From CAYOWQ01 sp964407695 (lineage in GTDB: Bacteria; Planctomycetota; Phycisphaerae; Phycisphaerales; SM1A02): a stretch of 64,000 nt of DNA. The stretch spans positions 1 through 64,000 of the forward strand of contig CAYOWQ010000010.1 of NCBI GenBank assembly GCA_964407695.1. Reading direction: 5' to 3'. Shown here piece after piece: positions 44,971-54,897 of the stretch (the stretch's first letter is position 1; the number at the start of each line of letters is the position of its first letter). Under the pieces are notes generated by a model that saw only the letters and a list, made by a program, of their open reading frames with translations, ran no database searches and had not been told where the DNA came from. Position numbers and translations under genes: made by a program.

Positions 44971-46452
44971 ATGCCGCGACTCTACGCCACCCTCGCTCGC
45001 CGACTGGGGCGGGCCATGCATACGCCCATCTCTCGTCGCGACATGCTTGCATCGACGCTCGCGGCCTCGGCCGGATTGCTCCTGAGCGGAAGCGGCGCCC
45101 TCGCCTCATGGAGATCCGGCGGCAAACGGATCGTGGTGATCGGGGGAGGGTTTGCGGGGCTGGCGTGTGCCCATGAGCTCAACGCCGCAGGGTATGACGT
45201 TACGGTGATCGAGGCCCGTCGACGGGTCGGCGGAAGAGTTCTGTCGTTCACCGACTGGGTCAAGGGACGCGTGGCTGAGGGCGGCGCTGAATTGATCGGC
45301 TCGAATCACCCGACGTGGGTCTCGTACGCCGACAGATTCGGTCTCGAGTTCTTGGACGTTACCGAAGATGAGAACCTCTACGCCCCAATCGTTCTCGATG
45401 GAAAGACGCTGACCGAGGACGAGGGGAACGCCCTTTGGGAAGAACTGGACGCAGCCTCATCCGGATTGAACGGTCTCGCGGAGGGCGTGAAGGCTGAGGC
45501 GCCTTGGGAAGCCGAGAACGCCTCGTCGCTCGATCAGCGAAATCTGCAAAGCTGGATTGACAGCCTCGACGTCTCTCAGCGGTGCAAGAAGGCGCTGTCA
45601 CTCAGTTTCGCGGCCGACAATGGCGTCGATTGCAATCGACAGAGCCTGCTTGGCATGCTGGCCTCGATCTCCGGCGGTGGCGGTCAGGCATATTGGGAGG
45701 AGAGCGAGGTCTATCGATGCAAGGGCGGCAACCAGCAGCTCGCAATGAAACTGCTTGAGAGTCTGCCCGCCGGCCGCGTTGTCACCGATTTGCCGGTGTC
45801 CGAGGTCGCCCGAAAGGGCAACGTCATGACCGTGACATGTGCTGATGGAAGGGAGTTGGAGTGCGACGATGCTGTGCTTGCGGTTCCCCCGAGCGTGTGG
45901 GGCTCCATTTCGATCAAGCCGGCTCTTCCGGCATCGCTGAAGCCGCAGATGGGAGTCAACATCAAGTTTCTCTCACAGGTCAAGTCTCGATTCTGGAAGG
46001 CGCATGGTCTCGCTCCGGATTCCCTGACGGATACGCAGGTTTCCATGACCTGGGAGGGCACCGACAATCAACCCGGCGATGAGCCTGCGGTGCTGGTCGC
46101 CTTCTCGGGCGGATCCGCGGCGGAGAAGTGCCTTCAAAAGACCGGCGATGCCGCCAACGCCGCCTTTGCCGAAGCGCTTGAGCCGGTCTATCCCGGCTAC
46201 AAGGATGCGTTGGTTGATACCCGCTTCATGGATTGGCCAAGGGAGCGCTTCACGAAGGCGGGTTATTCGTTCCCCGGCCCGGGGGAGGTCACGACCATCG
46301 GTCCCGCGTTGCGGAAGGGTCTGGATCACCTTCACTTTGCGGGCGAACACTGCTGCTACGCATTCGTCGGATACATGGAAGGCGCGCTCAACTCCGGCGT
46401 TGCTCTGGCCAAGCGAATCGCGGTTCGCGATGGCCTGATGCAGCCTGCGTGA
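44971..46452 (+). CDS. Tat-exported flavin amine oxidase
   Basis: The 493-residue protein has a twin-arginine signal (SRRDMLASTLAASAGLLLSG), an FAD-binding Rossmann motif (VIGGGFAGLACAHEL), the second flavin motif (GGRVLSF), and the C-terminal amine-oxidase FAD segment (FAGEHCCYAFVGYMEGAL). It belongs to the flavin monoamine oxidase/NAD(P)-binding Rossmann family. The substrate is unknown. AGGAGG is seven bases before the ATG. The stop abuts the convergent TPR gene. Confidence 0.88.
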   Translation: MPRLYATLARRLGRAMHTPISRRDMLASTLAASAGLLLSGSGALASWRSGGKRIVVIGGGFAGLACAHELNAAGYDVTVIEARRRVGGRVLSFTDWVKGRVAEGGAELIGSNHPTWVSYADRFGLEFLDVTEDENLYAPIVLDGKTLTEDEGNALWEELDAASSGLNGLAEGVKAEAPWEAENASSLDQRNLQSWIDSLDVSQRCKKALSLSFAADNGVDCNRQSLLGMLASISGGGGQAYWEESEVYRCKGGNQQLAMKLLESLPAGRVVTDLPVSEVARKGNVMTVTCADGRELECDDAVLAVPPSVWGSISIKPALPASLKPQMGVNIKFLSQVKSRFWKAHGLAPDSLTDTQVSMTWEGTDNQPGDEPAVLVAFSGGSAAEKCLQKTGDAANAAFAEALEPVYPGYKDALVDTRFMDWPRERFTKAGYSFPGPGEVTTIGPALRKGLDHLHFAGEHCCYAFVGYMEGALNSGVALAKRIAVRDGLMQPA

Positions 46453-47796
46453 TCATCCGCGAGCGTTGCCCTGTTCGATCGGAATCCAGCGGGAAAGCCA
46501 TCGCCGCCATCGCGCGAACCACCAGCGCATTCGAATCCGACGGAGTCCTTCGTCGTATGGATGCAGCCGAAGACCTCGGCGAATCCACACCAGCGAGCGC
46601 TCCAGTGAATTCTCCTCCAGCGCCGCCATGGCAAGATTGTGGTGCGATGCAGCGCAGTCCGGATCGAGTCGAAGCACACGTCGAGACGTCAACGCGCCGC
46701 CGATGCGATCGCCGCATCGAAACTTCGCCAGGGCAAGCCTTCGCAGGGTGGAGGCGTCGGCTGCGTCGCGCTTGTGTGCAGCTTCAAAGACCTTCACGGC
46801 CTCCGCTGGAAGATCGGCCTCAAGCACCAGGTCGCCCAAGGCGCTGAGATCGAGATTCGGATCGTCAAGGACGATCCTGCCCAGCTCCTCGCGAAGCAAC
46901 TCGCGAGCTTCGGCCGGACGCCGACGCTGCAGCAGCGCGTCGGCCAGGATGATTCGGATCCCCGGGTACTCGGAATCGAGCTTCTGAACAAGCTCGAATT
47001 CAACGTGCGCCTCGTCGAATCTCCGCAGCGCCATCGCAATTCGTCCCAGGCGCACATGGGCTTCGACGTTTGCCGGATGCAGTTCAAGAACCCGCCGATA
47101 CTTCTCGGCCGCGTCGGCGGGACGCTTCATCGTTTCGAGAAGCAGACCCAGTTCCAAGAGTGTCTCGATGTTCCCCGGATCATCGCGCAGGTCACGCAAG
47201 TACATCTGCATCGCCCGATCCGGTTGGCCGGTTGCGGCCAGAACGGTTCCCAATCGGGCCCGTGCCCGAGGAAGCGTCGGCTCGAGCCGCAGTGCCTCTC
47301 GGAGGCACCAGCCTGCGCGATCCCAGTTGCTCCGGTGCATCTGAATGTCGGCCTGCATAAGCAGGCACTGCGGTGTCTCGGGTATCGTCTGCTGGGCGAG
47401 GTAGAAAAGCGTTTCCGCTTCGTCGAATGCGCCGCGGCGAATCAATCCCTCCATGCGGTGCGCATAGATCGTCTCATTGGAAGGATCGAGCTTGCTGGCC
47501 CGCTCCAGAAATTCCGCCGCCTGGTCGAACCGTCCCAGTCGGTTCCCAACCAGCCCTGCCGCGAGGAGGGGGGCGGCTTCATCCGGCATTAGTTCGGATG
47601 ATCGAACATAGCATCCCAGCGCCTCGGCCTCTCGACCGTCGGCTTCCAGCGTCAGGCCAAGATTGAAGTGCCATTCGCCCTGATCCGGGTTGACCGCCAG
47701 AGCTTTTCGAAGCTCGCGTTCGGCGTCGGCCCATCGACCACGCTCATAAAGATCGAGCGCTCGGTCAACGTGGTCTTCTGCACTGAACCATTCCAT
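46453..47796 (-). CDS. TPR-repeat protein
   Basis: About 447 residues made almost wholly of tetratricopeptide repeats (for example GEWHFNLGLTLEADGREAEAL and later copies), ending with a basic Trp/Arg-rich tail. No signal peptide is evident, so it is probably a cytosolic scaffold. ATG 47796 starts where the repeats begin; an earlier ATG at 47952 would overlap the divergent gene. Confidence 0.75.
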   Translation of the reverse strand: MEWFSAEDHVDRALDLYERGRWADAERELRKALAVNPDQGEWHFNLGLTLEADGREAEALGCYVRSSELMPDEAAPLLAAGLVGNRLGRFDQAAEFLERASKLDPSNETIYAHRMEGLIRRGAFDEAETLFYLAQQTIPETPQCLLMQADIQMHRSNWDRAGWCLREALRLEPTLPRARARLGTVLAATGQPDRAMQMYLRDLRDDPGNIETLLELGLLLETMKRPADAAEKYRRVLELHPANVEAHVRLGRIAMALRRFDEAHVEFELVQKLDSEYPGIRIILADALLQRRRPAEARELLREELGRIVLDDPNLDLSALGDLVLEADLPAEAVKVFEAAHKRDAADASTLRRLALAKFRCGDRIGGALTSRRVLRLDPDCAASHHNLAMAALEENSLERSLVWIRRGLRLHPYDEGLRRIRMRWWFARWRRWLSRWIPIEQGNARG

Positions 47797-47937
47797 GGAG
47801 GTGTTTTGCGGTGGCGACCATTTCTGGAGGAATGGTCTGTTTTTCCCAACTTTGTCGGCAGCCTGCACTTCCTGGTCAGGAGATGGCCGATAGGATGAAA
47901 CAAGCCGCAACCGCGGCGTGTCTGGAGATGATAGCCC

Positions 47938-50025
47938 ATGAGGGTACGACATCGCCGAATGACACTGTTCCTGGCCGCGATCTTCACGGCGGTCGTCCCC
48001 TGCGCGGCCCCCGGCTGGGCCCAGGACAGCCGGATCCCATCGAGCAGCACCCCCGCGGCACCGGTGGATCCGGACATCGGATTCCTCAAGGAAGTCCTCC
48101 TGAATCCATCCAATTCGGCGGAGATTCGCAAGATCGCCGCGGTGAAATTGCTCGACAAATCGTCACCGGTCGCGCTGGCGGCGCTTCAGGATTCGTTCAA
48201 GGGTGACGCCAGCCTGATGTCGCCCGTGCTTGCCGCGATGTCGGAGAACCGCAAGTGGCCGGCGGAAATGTTGTCCACGCTTGTCAAGGCGTCCAGCAGC
48301 GTTCCAAAGGATGTCTGGCCGGCCCTGGCACAAGCCATCGTGGGGTACGAGGATGCGGGCCGAGAAGCATTGATGGCCGCGATTGCCGACCACCAGTTGG
48401 CGGCCGCCGATCGCCTCGGTCCGATTGCGGTTCTTTCGTCCTTCCACCAGCGGCCCGCCGCCAATGCCCTGGTGGAACTTCTTAATGCGCCGAATGAACC
48501 TCGCGAGATTCAGGTTGCCGCCATGGAAGCCCTAGAGCGGATGACGGGCATGCCCTACGGGACCAACGTCGGTGCCTGGCTGCGCTGGTGGGATCAGGCC
48601 AAGGATCAGCCATCCGGAGATTGGCTGCAGAACATGGTGTATCTGCTGAGCACACAGAACACCAGGCTCGAAGCCGAGGTGGAGAGTCTGCGTCAGGAAG
48701 TGGCAAAATCAGGCTCCAGACTCACAGAACTCTATGGGGAGTTCTTCCTTTCGCTTCCCGCTTCAGCGCGGCTGGACCGGCTGCCGCGGCTGCTGTCTGA
48801 CGACGTTGCGGTGGTGCGCTTGTTTGCGTTGGGCCAGATTGACCGGATGCTGCGCAATGGCGAGCGGGTGCCCGACACCCTGCAGCAGAAGGTGCTGGAG
48901 CGACTGGGTGATACGAATGCCCAGGCGCGTATTCGGGTGGCGCGACTTCTGGACGATCTCGGTTACCCCGAAGCGTCTGAACGCATTGCCAAGGCAATGC
49001 TTACCGAGAAGGATCCGGAGGTTCAGTCCGCTTATTTTGGGGTTCTGGCGAATCGACCCTCTGCCGATGCTGTTGACGCCGTCCTCCGAGGCCTGAAAGA
49101 ACCGCGAATTGCCGATGCCGCTGCAACGGCTGCGGAAAAGCTCCTGCAGGCGGGCGTCATTCCAGCCGACCTTCTTGATTCACTGACCGATGCAGCGCGA
49201 GCCGCCGCCGCCCCCTCGCGTTCCGAAGCGGTCTGGCGGCTCCTGGTTCGAGTCGGCGACGAGAATGACGTCACCCGCGCAATTCAGATGCTCGACGACA
49301 AGGATGACAAGCTTCGGGCAGGAATCGCCGCGGGTCTGCGTGCCCGGGGAATGCTGGATCCGCTTCGAGCTCGGTCCGGCGACCCAGCGATCTACCCCGC
49401 CCTGATCGGCGCGCTGACCGATGCACCGGGCACACTCAGCCTCTTTCAGGAGGTGGCCCAGCTTGATCCCCCCGCCGTTCAGCAGGAGGCGTGGCAGGCG
49501 GCCATCATCAAGGTTGCGGATCAACTCGCCCCCGCCGACGTCATGAAGGCCGATGACATGCTGGAGTCGATTCCCTATTCGAGTTCCAAGCTTCGTATCG
49601 CCATTCTTGAACCGTTCGGGGAATCGTCGTCTGCGGATCCGAACGTACAGGTGCTCCAGCAGCGACTTGTTGCCCTCAGTCTTGAAAACGGTGAAATCCG
49701 TAGGGCGTCTGATCTCCTTGCAGGAATCGACCCCAATGGGGCGGATCAGGCTTGGAATGAACTTCGCTTTCGGATTGCCGTGGCCAACGGGCGATTCGAC
49801 GACGCCTCTGCCATCAAGGCGGATGCTCGATCGTGGATGGACACCCTGAATTGGCTGGTTGGGCGAGACGCCAAGGCTGCACAGGCTGCCCACGCAGAGA
49901 TTGGTCGTCGCTTCTCCAGCGAACTTACAGGCAAGCTGAAGGATGATTTTGAATCCATTGGGGCCCAGTTGGCAGCGGCTGCAGCAACAGAAGCTCGAAT
50001 CAATTCCAGCACCAGCGGCCTCTAG
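47938..50025 (+). CDS. Secreted HEAT-repeat protein
   Basis: The 695-residue protein has a signal peptide (FLAAIFTAVVPCAAPGWAQ) and many helical repeats of HEAT type (for example VLERLGDTNAQARIRVARLL, VVRLFALGQIDRML) from about residue 35 to 640, with a coiled coil near 230. It would form a long curved scaffold in the periplasm. Functions of such proteins in planctomycetes are unknown. It is divergent to the TPR gene; GGAG lies about ten bases before the ATG. Confidence 0.75.
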   Translation: MRVRHRRMTLFLAAIFTAVVPCAAPGWAQDSRIPSSSTPAAPVDPDIGFLKEVLLNPSNSAEIRKIAAVKLLDKSSPVALAALQDSFKGDASLMSPVLAAMSENRKWPAEMLSTLVKASSSVPKDVWPALAQAIVGYEDAGREALMAAIADHQLAAADRLGPIAVLSSFHQRPAANALVELLNAPNEPREIQVAAMEALERMTGMPYGTNVGAWLRWWDQAKDQPSGDWLQNMVYLLSTQNTRLEAEVESLRQEVAKSGSRLTELYGEFFLSLPASARLDRLPRLLSDDVAVVRLFALGQIDRMLRNGERVPDTLQQKVLERLGDTNAQARIRVARLLDDLGYPEASERIAKAMLTEKDPEVQSAYFGVLANRPSADAVDAVLRGLKEPRIADAAATAAEKLLQAGVIPADLLDSLTDAARAAAAPSRSEAVWRLLVRVGDENDVTRAIQMLDDKDDKLRAGIAAGLRARGMLDPLRARSGDPAIYPALIGALTDAPGTLSLFQEVAQLDPPAVQQEAWQAAIIKVADQLAPADVMKADDMLESIPYSSSKLRIAILEPFGESSSADPNVQVLQQRLVALSLENGEIRRASDLLAGIDPNGADQAWNELRFRIAVANGRFDDASAIKADARSWMDTLNWLVGRDAKAAQAAHAEIGRRFSSELTGKLKDDFESIGAQLAAAAATEARINSSTSGL

Positions 50026-50064
50026 GAGTGGTGATCCGGGGTTGGACGCCTACCATCGGGGTTC

Positions 50065-51555
50065 ATGAGTCTCCCGCAGGTTGCCATCATCGGGCGTCCC
50101 AACGTCGGTAAGTCGAGTCTGCTGAACCGCATCGCCGGACGACGGATTTCGATTGTGGATCCGGAACCGGGTGTCACCCGTGACCGCGTCGCCACCGTCG
50201 TGGCCCTCAAGGACCCGCGGGAGGACGATCGTCGTGGAGGCGTCTATCACGCCGAACGAAAGGTCGTGGAAGTTGTCGACACAGGCGGCTACGGGGTCTA
50301 TACCGCCGAAGGAAAGAGATTCGACGAGGTCGGTGCTGATCTGGCCTCGTTGACCGACGATATCGAGTCGCAAATTCGTTCAGCCGCCGCGAAGGCGCAG
50401 GTCATCCTCTTCGTAATCGATGCCCAATCCGGTGTCACCGCGCTGGACGAGAAGATTGCATCGATGTTGCGTCAGGCCGGCTACGCGGGCAAGGTCATCA
50501 TCGTTGCGAACAAGGTTGATGACGGCGGCTGGGAGGGGCATGCGCTCGACGCCTCCCGTCTTGGCTTTGGTGAACCGATCATGGTTAGTGCCAAGAGCGG
50601 CTATCGGAAACGCGAGCTCCTCGGGCGACTTTTTGACATCGTTGATCCTCGCGCCACCGCTGAGGAGGAGCCGGTCGCGGATTTCAGCCTCGCGATTGTG
50701 GGGCGCCGCAATGCGGGTAAGAGCACCCTCATCAACACGCTTGCGGGCGAGCCTCGGGTCATTGTTTCTGAGATTGCCGGCACGACGCGCGACTCCATCG
50801 ATGTTCGCTTCGAGATCGACGGACGAACCATGCTGGCCATCGACACCGCCGGCGTGCGCAAGCGAAAGAGCTTCCAGAATGACATTGAGTACTACGCCCA
50901 TCATCGAATGCTTCGGGCGATTCGACGTGCGGATGTCGTGCTCCTGATGATCGACGCAACCGAGGAGGTCTCGCAGGTCGACAAGAAGCTCTCCCTTGAG
51001 CTCCAGCATCAGTTCAAGCCGACTGTCATCGTTATCAACAAGTGGGACAAGGTGCGAGGCCGGTTGACGCCTGAAAGTTATCTGGAGTACATCAATCAGG
51101 AGCTTCCCGGTCTCGACTACGCGCCGATCGCGTTCGTAAGCGCCCAATCCGGTGAGGGCGTTCGCGATGTGATCGCCATGGCTCATAATCTCCACCAGCA
51201 GGCGAACCACCGCGAGACGACCGGGCAGCTGAACGCGGTCTTCAAGACCATCATGCAGAAGCGCGGGCCAAGTTCGAAGCTCGGAACTCGAGCGAAGGTC
51301 TTCTACCTTGCCCAGATCGGCGTCAACCCGCCCACTATTGTCATGGTCGTCAACGAGCCGGCCATGTTTGAGGGCGCCTACGAGCGATACATGCTCAATC
51401 AGTTGCGCGAGCACCTTGCGTATTCGGAGGTGCCCATCCGTCTCGTGATTACCCAACGGAAGCGCAAGAGCCTGAGCGAGTTGCGCGCCGGCAAGCCATC
51501 TTCAAAAGCCATTGAAGGTGACCTTGAGTCGTTGGAGAGCTCAGAAGAGCTGTGA
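50065..51555 (+). CDS. der: Ribosome-assembly GTPase Der (EngA)
   Basis: The 496-residue protein has two tandem GTPase domains: GRPNVGKSSL, DTGGYG, ANKVD in the first; GRRNAGKSTL, DTAGV, NKWD in the second; and a KH-like C-terminal domain. The layout and length fit Der, which is needed for 50S ribosome assembly. The C-terminal tail is short and acidic. The second P-loop has NAG rather than NVG, a known mild variant. Confidence 0.96.
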   Translation: MSLPQVAIIGRPNVGKSSLLNRIAGRRISIVDPEPGVTRDRVATVVALKDPREDDRRGGVYHAERKVVEVVDTGGYGVYTAEGKRFDEVGADLASLTDDIESQIRSAAAKAQVILFVIDAQSGVTALDEKIASMLRQAGYAGKVIIVANKVDDGGWEGHALDASRLGFGEPIMVSAKSGYRKRELLGRLFDIVDPRATAEEEPVADFSLAIVGRRNAGKSTLINTLAGEPRVIVSEIAGTTRDSIDVRFEIDGRTMLAIDTAGVRKRKSFQNDIEYYAHHRMLRAIRRADVVLLMIDATEEVSQVDKKLSLELQHQFKPTVIVINKWDKVRGRLTPESYLEYINQELPGLDYAPIAFVSAQSGEGVRDVIAMAHNLHQQANHRETTGQLNAVFKTIMQKRGPSSKLGTRAKVFYLAQIGVNPPTIVMVVNEPAMFEGAYERYMLNQLREHLAYSEVPIRLVITQRKRKSLSELRAGKPSSKAIEGDLESLESSEEL

Positions 51556-51723
51556 GCCGAGGCCTCACCCCCCTTGGTTGATGCAGGATCGCTACAATGC
51601 TTTCTTGATCGCGTTTGGACTCGCCGGTGCATCAGGACGCCGACGATTGCCTGACTCCGCTCCTGATGACAGTTTCGACTGAGTCCTTGGCCGCAGAAAC
51701 GCGGCCCGCGATCGCTTCCTCCA

Positions 51724-53193
51724 ATGTCCATCTTCCCATTGCCTGTATTCGAGGCCGATGTTGATCCCGCTCGACGCGATGCCCTCACCGACAAGGAGGT
51801 CTATGAGGGACTCCAGCCTCCAAAATCCATCGTCGTCCGATTCGGGGCCCTGAAGCTGATCGGCGAGTTCCCCTACGACGGCGACTCCAAGCCGGGATGC
51901 GGATCGAAGCTGGTCGTTCGAACCCATCGCGGCACCGAACTGGCCGAGATGCTCACCACGACCTGCACAAATTCCGGGTGCGGAAAGAGCGTATCCCGAC
52001 AGGAAATACTCGAATACATCGAAAATTCAGGCGGCCGCGAATTTCCGTTCCACACCGACGGCCGCATCCTGCACGTTGCAAGCGTTGAAGAGCTCAATCG
52101 CTGGTCGGCGATGCAGGCTGAATCCAGGGAACATCTGAAACTTGCCAGGCGGGTGTCGTTCGACCTTCAACTGCCAATGAAGGTGGTTGACGTCGAGCCG
52201 ATCCTCGGCGGAGAAACCGTCACGGTGTATTACCTTTCAGAGGAGCGGATCGACTTTCGAGAAATGGTGAGGCTGCTCGCCGCGGAGCTTCAAACCCGCA
52301 TCGAAATGCGACAGGTCGGCGCCCGCGATGAAGCTCGAATCGTCGCCGACTACGAGCGATGCGGCCAACATTGCTGCTGTAAGCAGTTCCTGAAGGTCCT
52401 CAAGCCAGTCTCGATCAAAAGCGCCAAGGTCCAGAAGGCGACGCTTGACCCGCTGAAAATTTCGGGTCGATGCGGCCGCCTGATGTGTTGCCTTCGGTAT
52501 GAAGATCAGACCTACACCGAGCTCGTTCGGCGATTACCCAAGCTGCGATCCCGGGTCGGCACCGGTGAGGGCCCCGGTGTGGTCCTTGAAACCAAGATCC
52601 TCGTGCAGCTTGTGCTGGTGCGGCTGGAACATAATGGCAAGGAAATCGCCGTGCCCGTTGAAGAGTTGATGAAGCCCGACGAATGTCCGCAGCCGTCGAG
52701 CGCCGATTTTGCCCGGGCGAGCGAGGAGGCAAGCGCTCGAATTGACCCGCTGCGAGGCGCCCGACCGGAACGCATTGCGCGGCAGAATCCCATCGCTGAA
52801 GCCCCTGAATCGCGGGCATCGGATGGCCCGAACCGTCGACAGGAGGAGTTTCGGAATCGAGATCGCGACGCTGAACAGCGCGAGGTTTCGGCGAGGACTC
52901 CCATGGACAATGAGCCGGTGGCAAACGAACCGGCGTCAAACAATCAGGCGGAGAAGCCGGCGGGCCGCCGATCCCGGCGTCGTCGCCGTCGTCGATCTCG
53001 CGAAGCCGGAGCAGGTCAGTCGTTGCCTGGCGCGGATGAATCCAAGACACCGGTGGAGCCGGAAGAAACCGACAGGCCATTGACGCCTGAAGGGTCGGCA
53101 ACTCCCTCTCGTCGTCGTCGCCGCCGTCGAAGGCGTCCAAGGAGTGACGGACGTCCGGATGCCGATTCGTCGTCAGGCCCGCAGCCTGATTAG
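51724..53193 (+). CDS. PSP1-domain protein with an Arg-rich tail (RicT/YaaT-like)
   Basis: The 489-residue protein has a PSP1 core (about 35-315) with clustered cysteines (CTNSGC, CGQHCCCKQF, CGRLMCCLRYE) of the RicT/YaaT kind, where they hold an iron-sulfur cluster. Residues from about 320 on are disordered and basic, with Arg runs (RRSRRRRRRRSR, RRRRRRRRR). The usual family protein stops near 275-300. In Bacillus, RicT works with the RNase Y and processing machinery; the basic tail could add RNA binding, which is inference. Confidence 0.85.
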   Translation: MSIFPLPVFEADVDPARRDALTDKEVYEGLQPPKSIVVRFGALKLIGEFPYDGDSKPGCGSKLVVRTHRGTELAEMLTTTCTNSGCGKSVSRQEILEYIENSGGREFPFHTDGRILHVASVEELNRWSAMQAESREHLKLARRVSFDLQLPMKVVDVEPILGGETVTVYYLSEERIDFREMVRLLAAELQTRIEMRQVGARDEARIVADYERCGQHCCCKQFLKVLKPVSIKSAKVQKATLDPLKISGRCGRLMCCLRYEDQTYTELVRRLPKLRSRVGTGEGPGVVLETKILVQLVLVRLEHNGKEIAVPVEELMKPDECPQPSSADFARASEEASARIDPLRGARPERIARQNPIAEAPESRASDGPNRRQEEFRNRDRDAEQREVSARTPMDNEPVANEPASNNQAEKPAGRRSRRRRRRRSREAGAGQSLPGADESKTPVEPEETDRPLTPEGSATPSRRRRRRRRRPRSDGRPDADSSSGPQPD

Positions 53194-53196
53194 CAC

Positions 53197-53691
53197 TCAG
53201 TCGTCGTAGATGTGGCCGCTGCGTTCTTCGGGGATTTCGCCGCCTTCGGGCGTCATCCATTCATTTCCGTCGTTGAGCCGGTCCGGCCTGTAGATTTGTC
53301 CTGCGGGCTCGGGGGCTGCCTCGGGCGCAGGCCGGAAATCGATGTCAATTCTTCGACACGCGGCATTGGGAACGGTCATGCTGTTTCGCAAGGTGCCGAT
53401 TCGCGTGTTGATCGGCATTACCTCATACATCATCAGGTCGGGAGTGTTGACGGGATCGTTACCCTCGCCCTTGATGAACTGAATGGTCAGCTGCTTTCCG
53501 GCCGGGATCTCCTCAATGAAGATCACCTCCTCGGTCCGAGTGTCCACAAGGCGAAAGGTCTTGGGCATCTGTTCCGTCGAGAAGTAGGTGTAGGAACCGC
53601 CCGTATAGCCCAGAATGGCGCCACGCGGCGTATGGCACGCCGAGAGAACACCTCCGCAGAGGACCAGAATCATCAACGTTCGCATCGCCAT
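53197..53691 (-). CDS. Small lipoprotein of unknown function
   Basis: About 164 residues with a lipobox (GGVLSAC) and a beta-rich mature part (FRLVDTRTEEVIFIEEIPAG). No family is recognised. ATG 53691 and ATG 53685 are both possible. It converges with the PSP1 gene four bases away. Confidence 0.65.
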   Translation of the reverse strand: MAMRTLMILVLCGGVLSACHTPRGAILGYTGGSYTYFSTEQMPKTFRLVDTRTEEVIFIEEIPAGKQLTIQFIKGEGNDPVNTPDLMMYEVMPINTRIGTLRNSMTVPNAACRRIDIDFRPAPEAAPEPAGQIYRPDRLNDGNEWMTPEGGEIPEERSGHIYDD

Positions 53692-53813
53692 CCTGTACGC
53701 TCCTATCGGGTATCCGGGTTCGTGCCCTACACGATACCTTGACGGTCGCATCCTCGCACTCGCCTCACCGTCGGGCACTTGGAGTACATTTCACGAGAAC
53801 GAAGCGACCGCCC

Positions 53814-54329
53814 ATGCAAGTCACCTCCACCCAACCCTACAGGATCGGTCACGGATGGGATCTTCACCGGCTGGAGCCGCGACCGCCGGCCGGCCAGGGT
53901 CGGCCTCTCGTCCTCGCCGGGATGACCTTCGAACACCCCATGGGACCGGTCAGCCATAGTGATGGAGATGCGGTCTATCACGCCGCCACCGATGCCATTC
54001 TCGGTGCGTTGGGACTGCCCGACATCGGTCAGATCTTTCCGGATCACGACCCGCGCTGGGAGGGACAGGATTCGGCGACTTTCCTGAGAGAGGCTGCCCG
54101 CCGAATGGCTGAAGCGGGTTACGTGGTCTCGAACATGGACCTCACGGTAGTCTGCGAGAAGCCGAAGATCGGTCCGGTCAAATCGGACATGATCAACAAC
54201 CTTGCATCCTGTATTGGCTGCCCGGTTGCGAATCTCAACCTCAAGGGGAAGACCCATGAGCGCGTGGATGCCGTCGGTGAGGGTCGCGCCGTCGAGGTTC
54301 ATGTGGTGGTTCTGCTGGTTCGCGCCTGA
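53814..54329 (+). CDS. ispF: 2-C-methyl-D-erythritol 2,4-cyclodiphosphate synthase IspF
   Basis: The 171-residue protein carries the IspF metal site (GHGWDLHRLE, D and H) and the conserved SHSDGDAVYHAATDAILGAL segment, followed by GLPDIGQIFPD and the CMP-binding region. It closes the MEP isoprenoid pathway cyclisation step. Length is slightly longer than usual because of a small Pro/Gly insert after the first motif (PPAGQGRP). ATG 53814 matches the family start. Confidence 0.93.
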   Translation: MQVTSTQPYRIGHGWDLHRLEPRPPAGQGRPLVLAGMTFEHPMGPVSHSDGDAVYHAATDAILGALGLPDIGQIFPDHDPRWEGQDSATFLREAARRMAEAGYVVSNMDLTVVCEKPKIGPVKSDMINNLASCIGCPVANLNLKGKTHERVDAVGEGRAVEVHVVVLLVRA

Positions 54330-54341
54330 GGAAAGCTTTCA

Positions 54342-54878
54342 TTGGCACACCCGGTCATTGAGCACGAGCTTGTTCGCAAGGCAGCCTCCCTGGCGGCTCG
54401 GGCCCACCGCCATCAGTTGCGCAAGGACGGTGTCACGCCCTATATCGCTCATCCGATGAGGGTTGCGCTGGCCATGGCAACCCTGTTTCACGAGACCGAC
54501 TCCGTTATTCTGGCGACCTCGCTGCTGCACGATGTCATTGAAGACACGCTCGTTGACTGTGATGAAATCGAGGCCACTTGCGGTGTCGACGTGGCCCGGT
54601 TGGTGTCATGTCTGACCAAGGACCGCCGCCTGACGGAGCCGGCGCGGGAGGATGAGTACTTCCGACGGCTGATGTCCGGTGCCTGGCAGGCCCGGCTGGT
54701 GAAACTCGCCGACCTGTTTGACAACCTCTCAGATGCCTGGTCGCCAGAGGCTCTGCAATGGGCAATTCACTCCGCCGATCGTTTCACCATGCTCGTGAAG
54801 GATGAACGCCGACTCGACGCTGCCCGGACGATTGTGGAACAATTGGTGAATAGTCTGCGATCCCCGAAATCTCCTTGA
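54342..54878 (+). CDS. HD-domain hydrolase, SpoT/MESH1-like
   Basis: The 178-residue protein matches the hydrolase half of RelA/SpoT and small MESH1-type alarmone hydrolases: PYIAHPMRVA with the first His, LLHDVIEDT with the HD pair, and VKLADLFDNL. It may degrade (p)ppGpp, but the substrate is not proven. The start is TTG 54342 with GAGGAAAG seven bases ahead. It follows ispF by 12 bases. Confidence 0.8.
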   Translation: MAHPVIEHELVRKAASLAARAHRHQLRKDGVTPYIAHPMRVALAMATLFHETDSVILATSLLHDVIEDTLVDCDEIEATCGVDVARLVSCLTKDRRLTEPAREDEYFRRLMSGAWQARLVKLADLFDNLSDAWSPEALQWAIHSADRFTMLVKDERRLDAARTIVEQLVNSLRSPKSP

Positions 54879-54897
54879 CATCAGGTATTTTTCCGGG

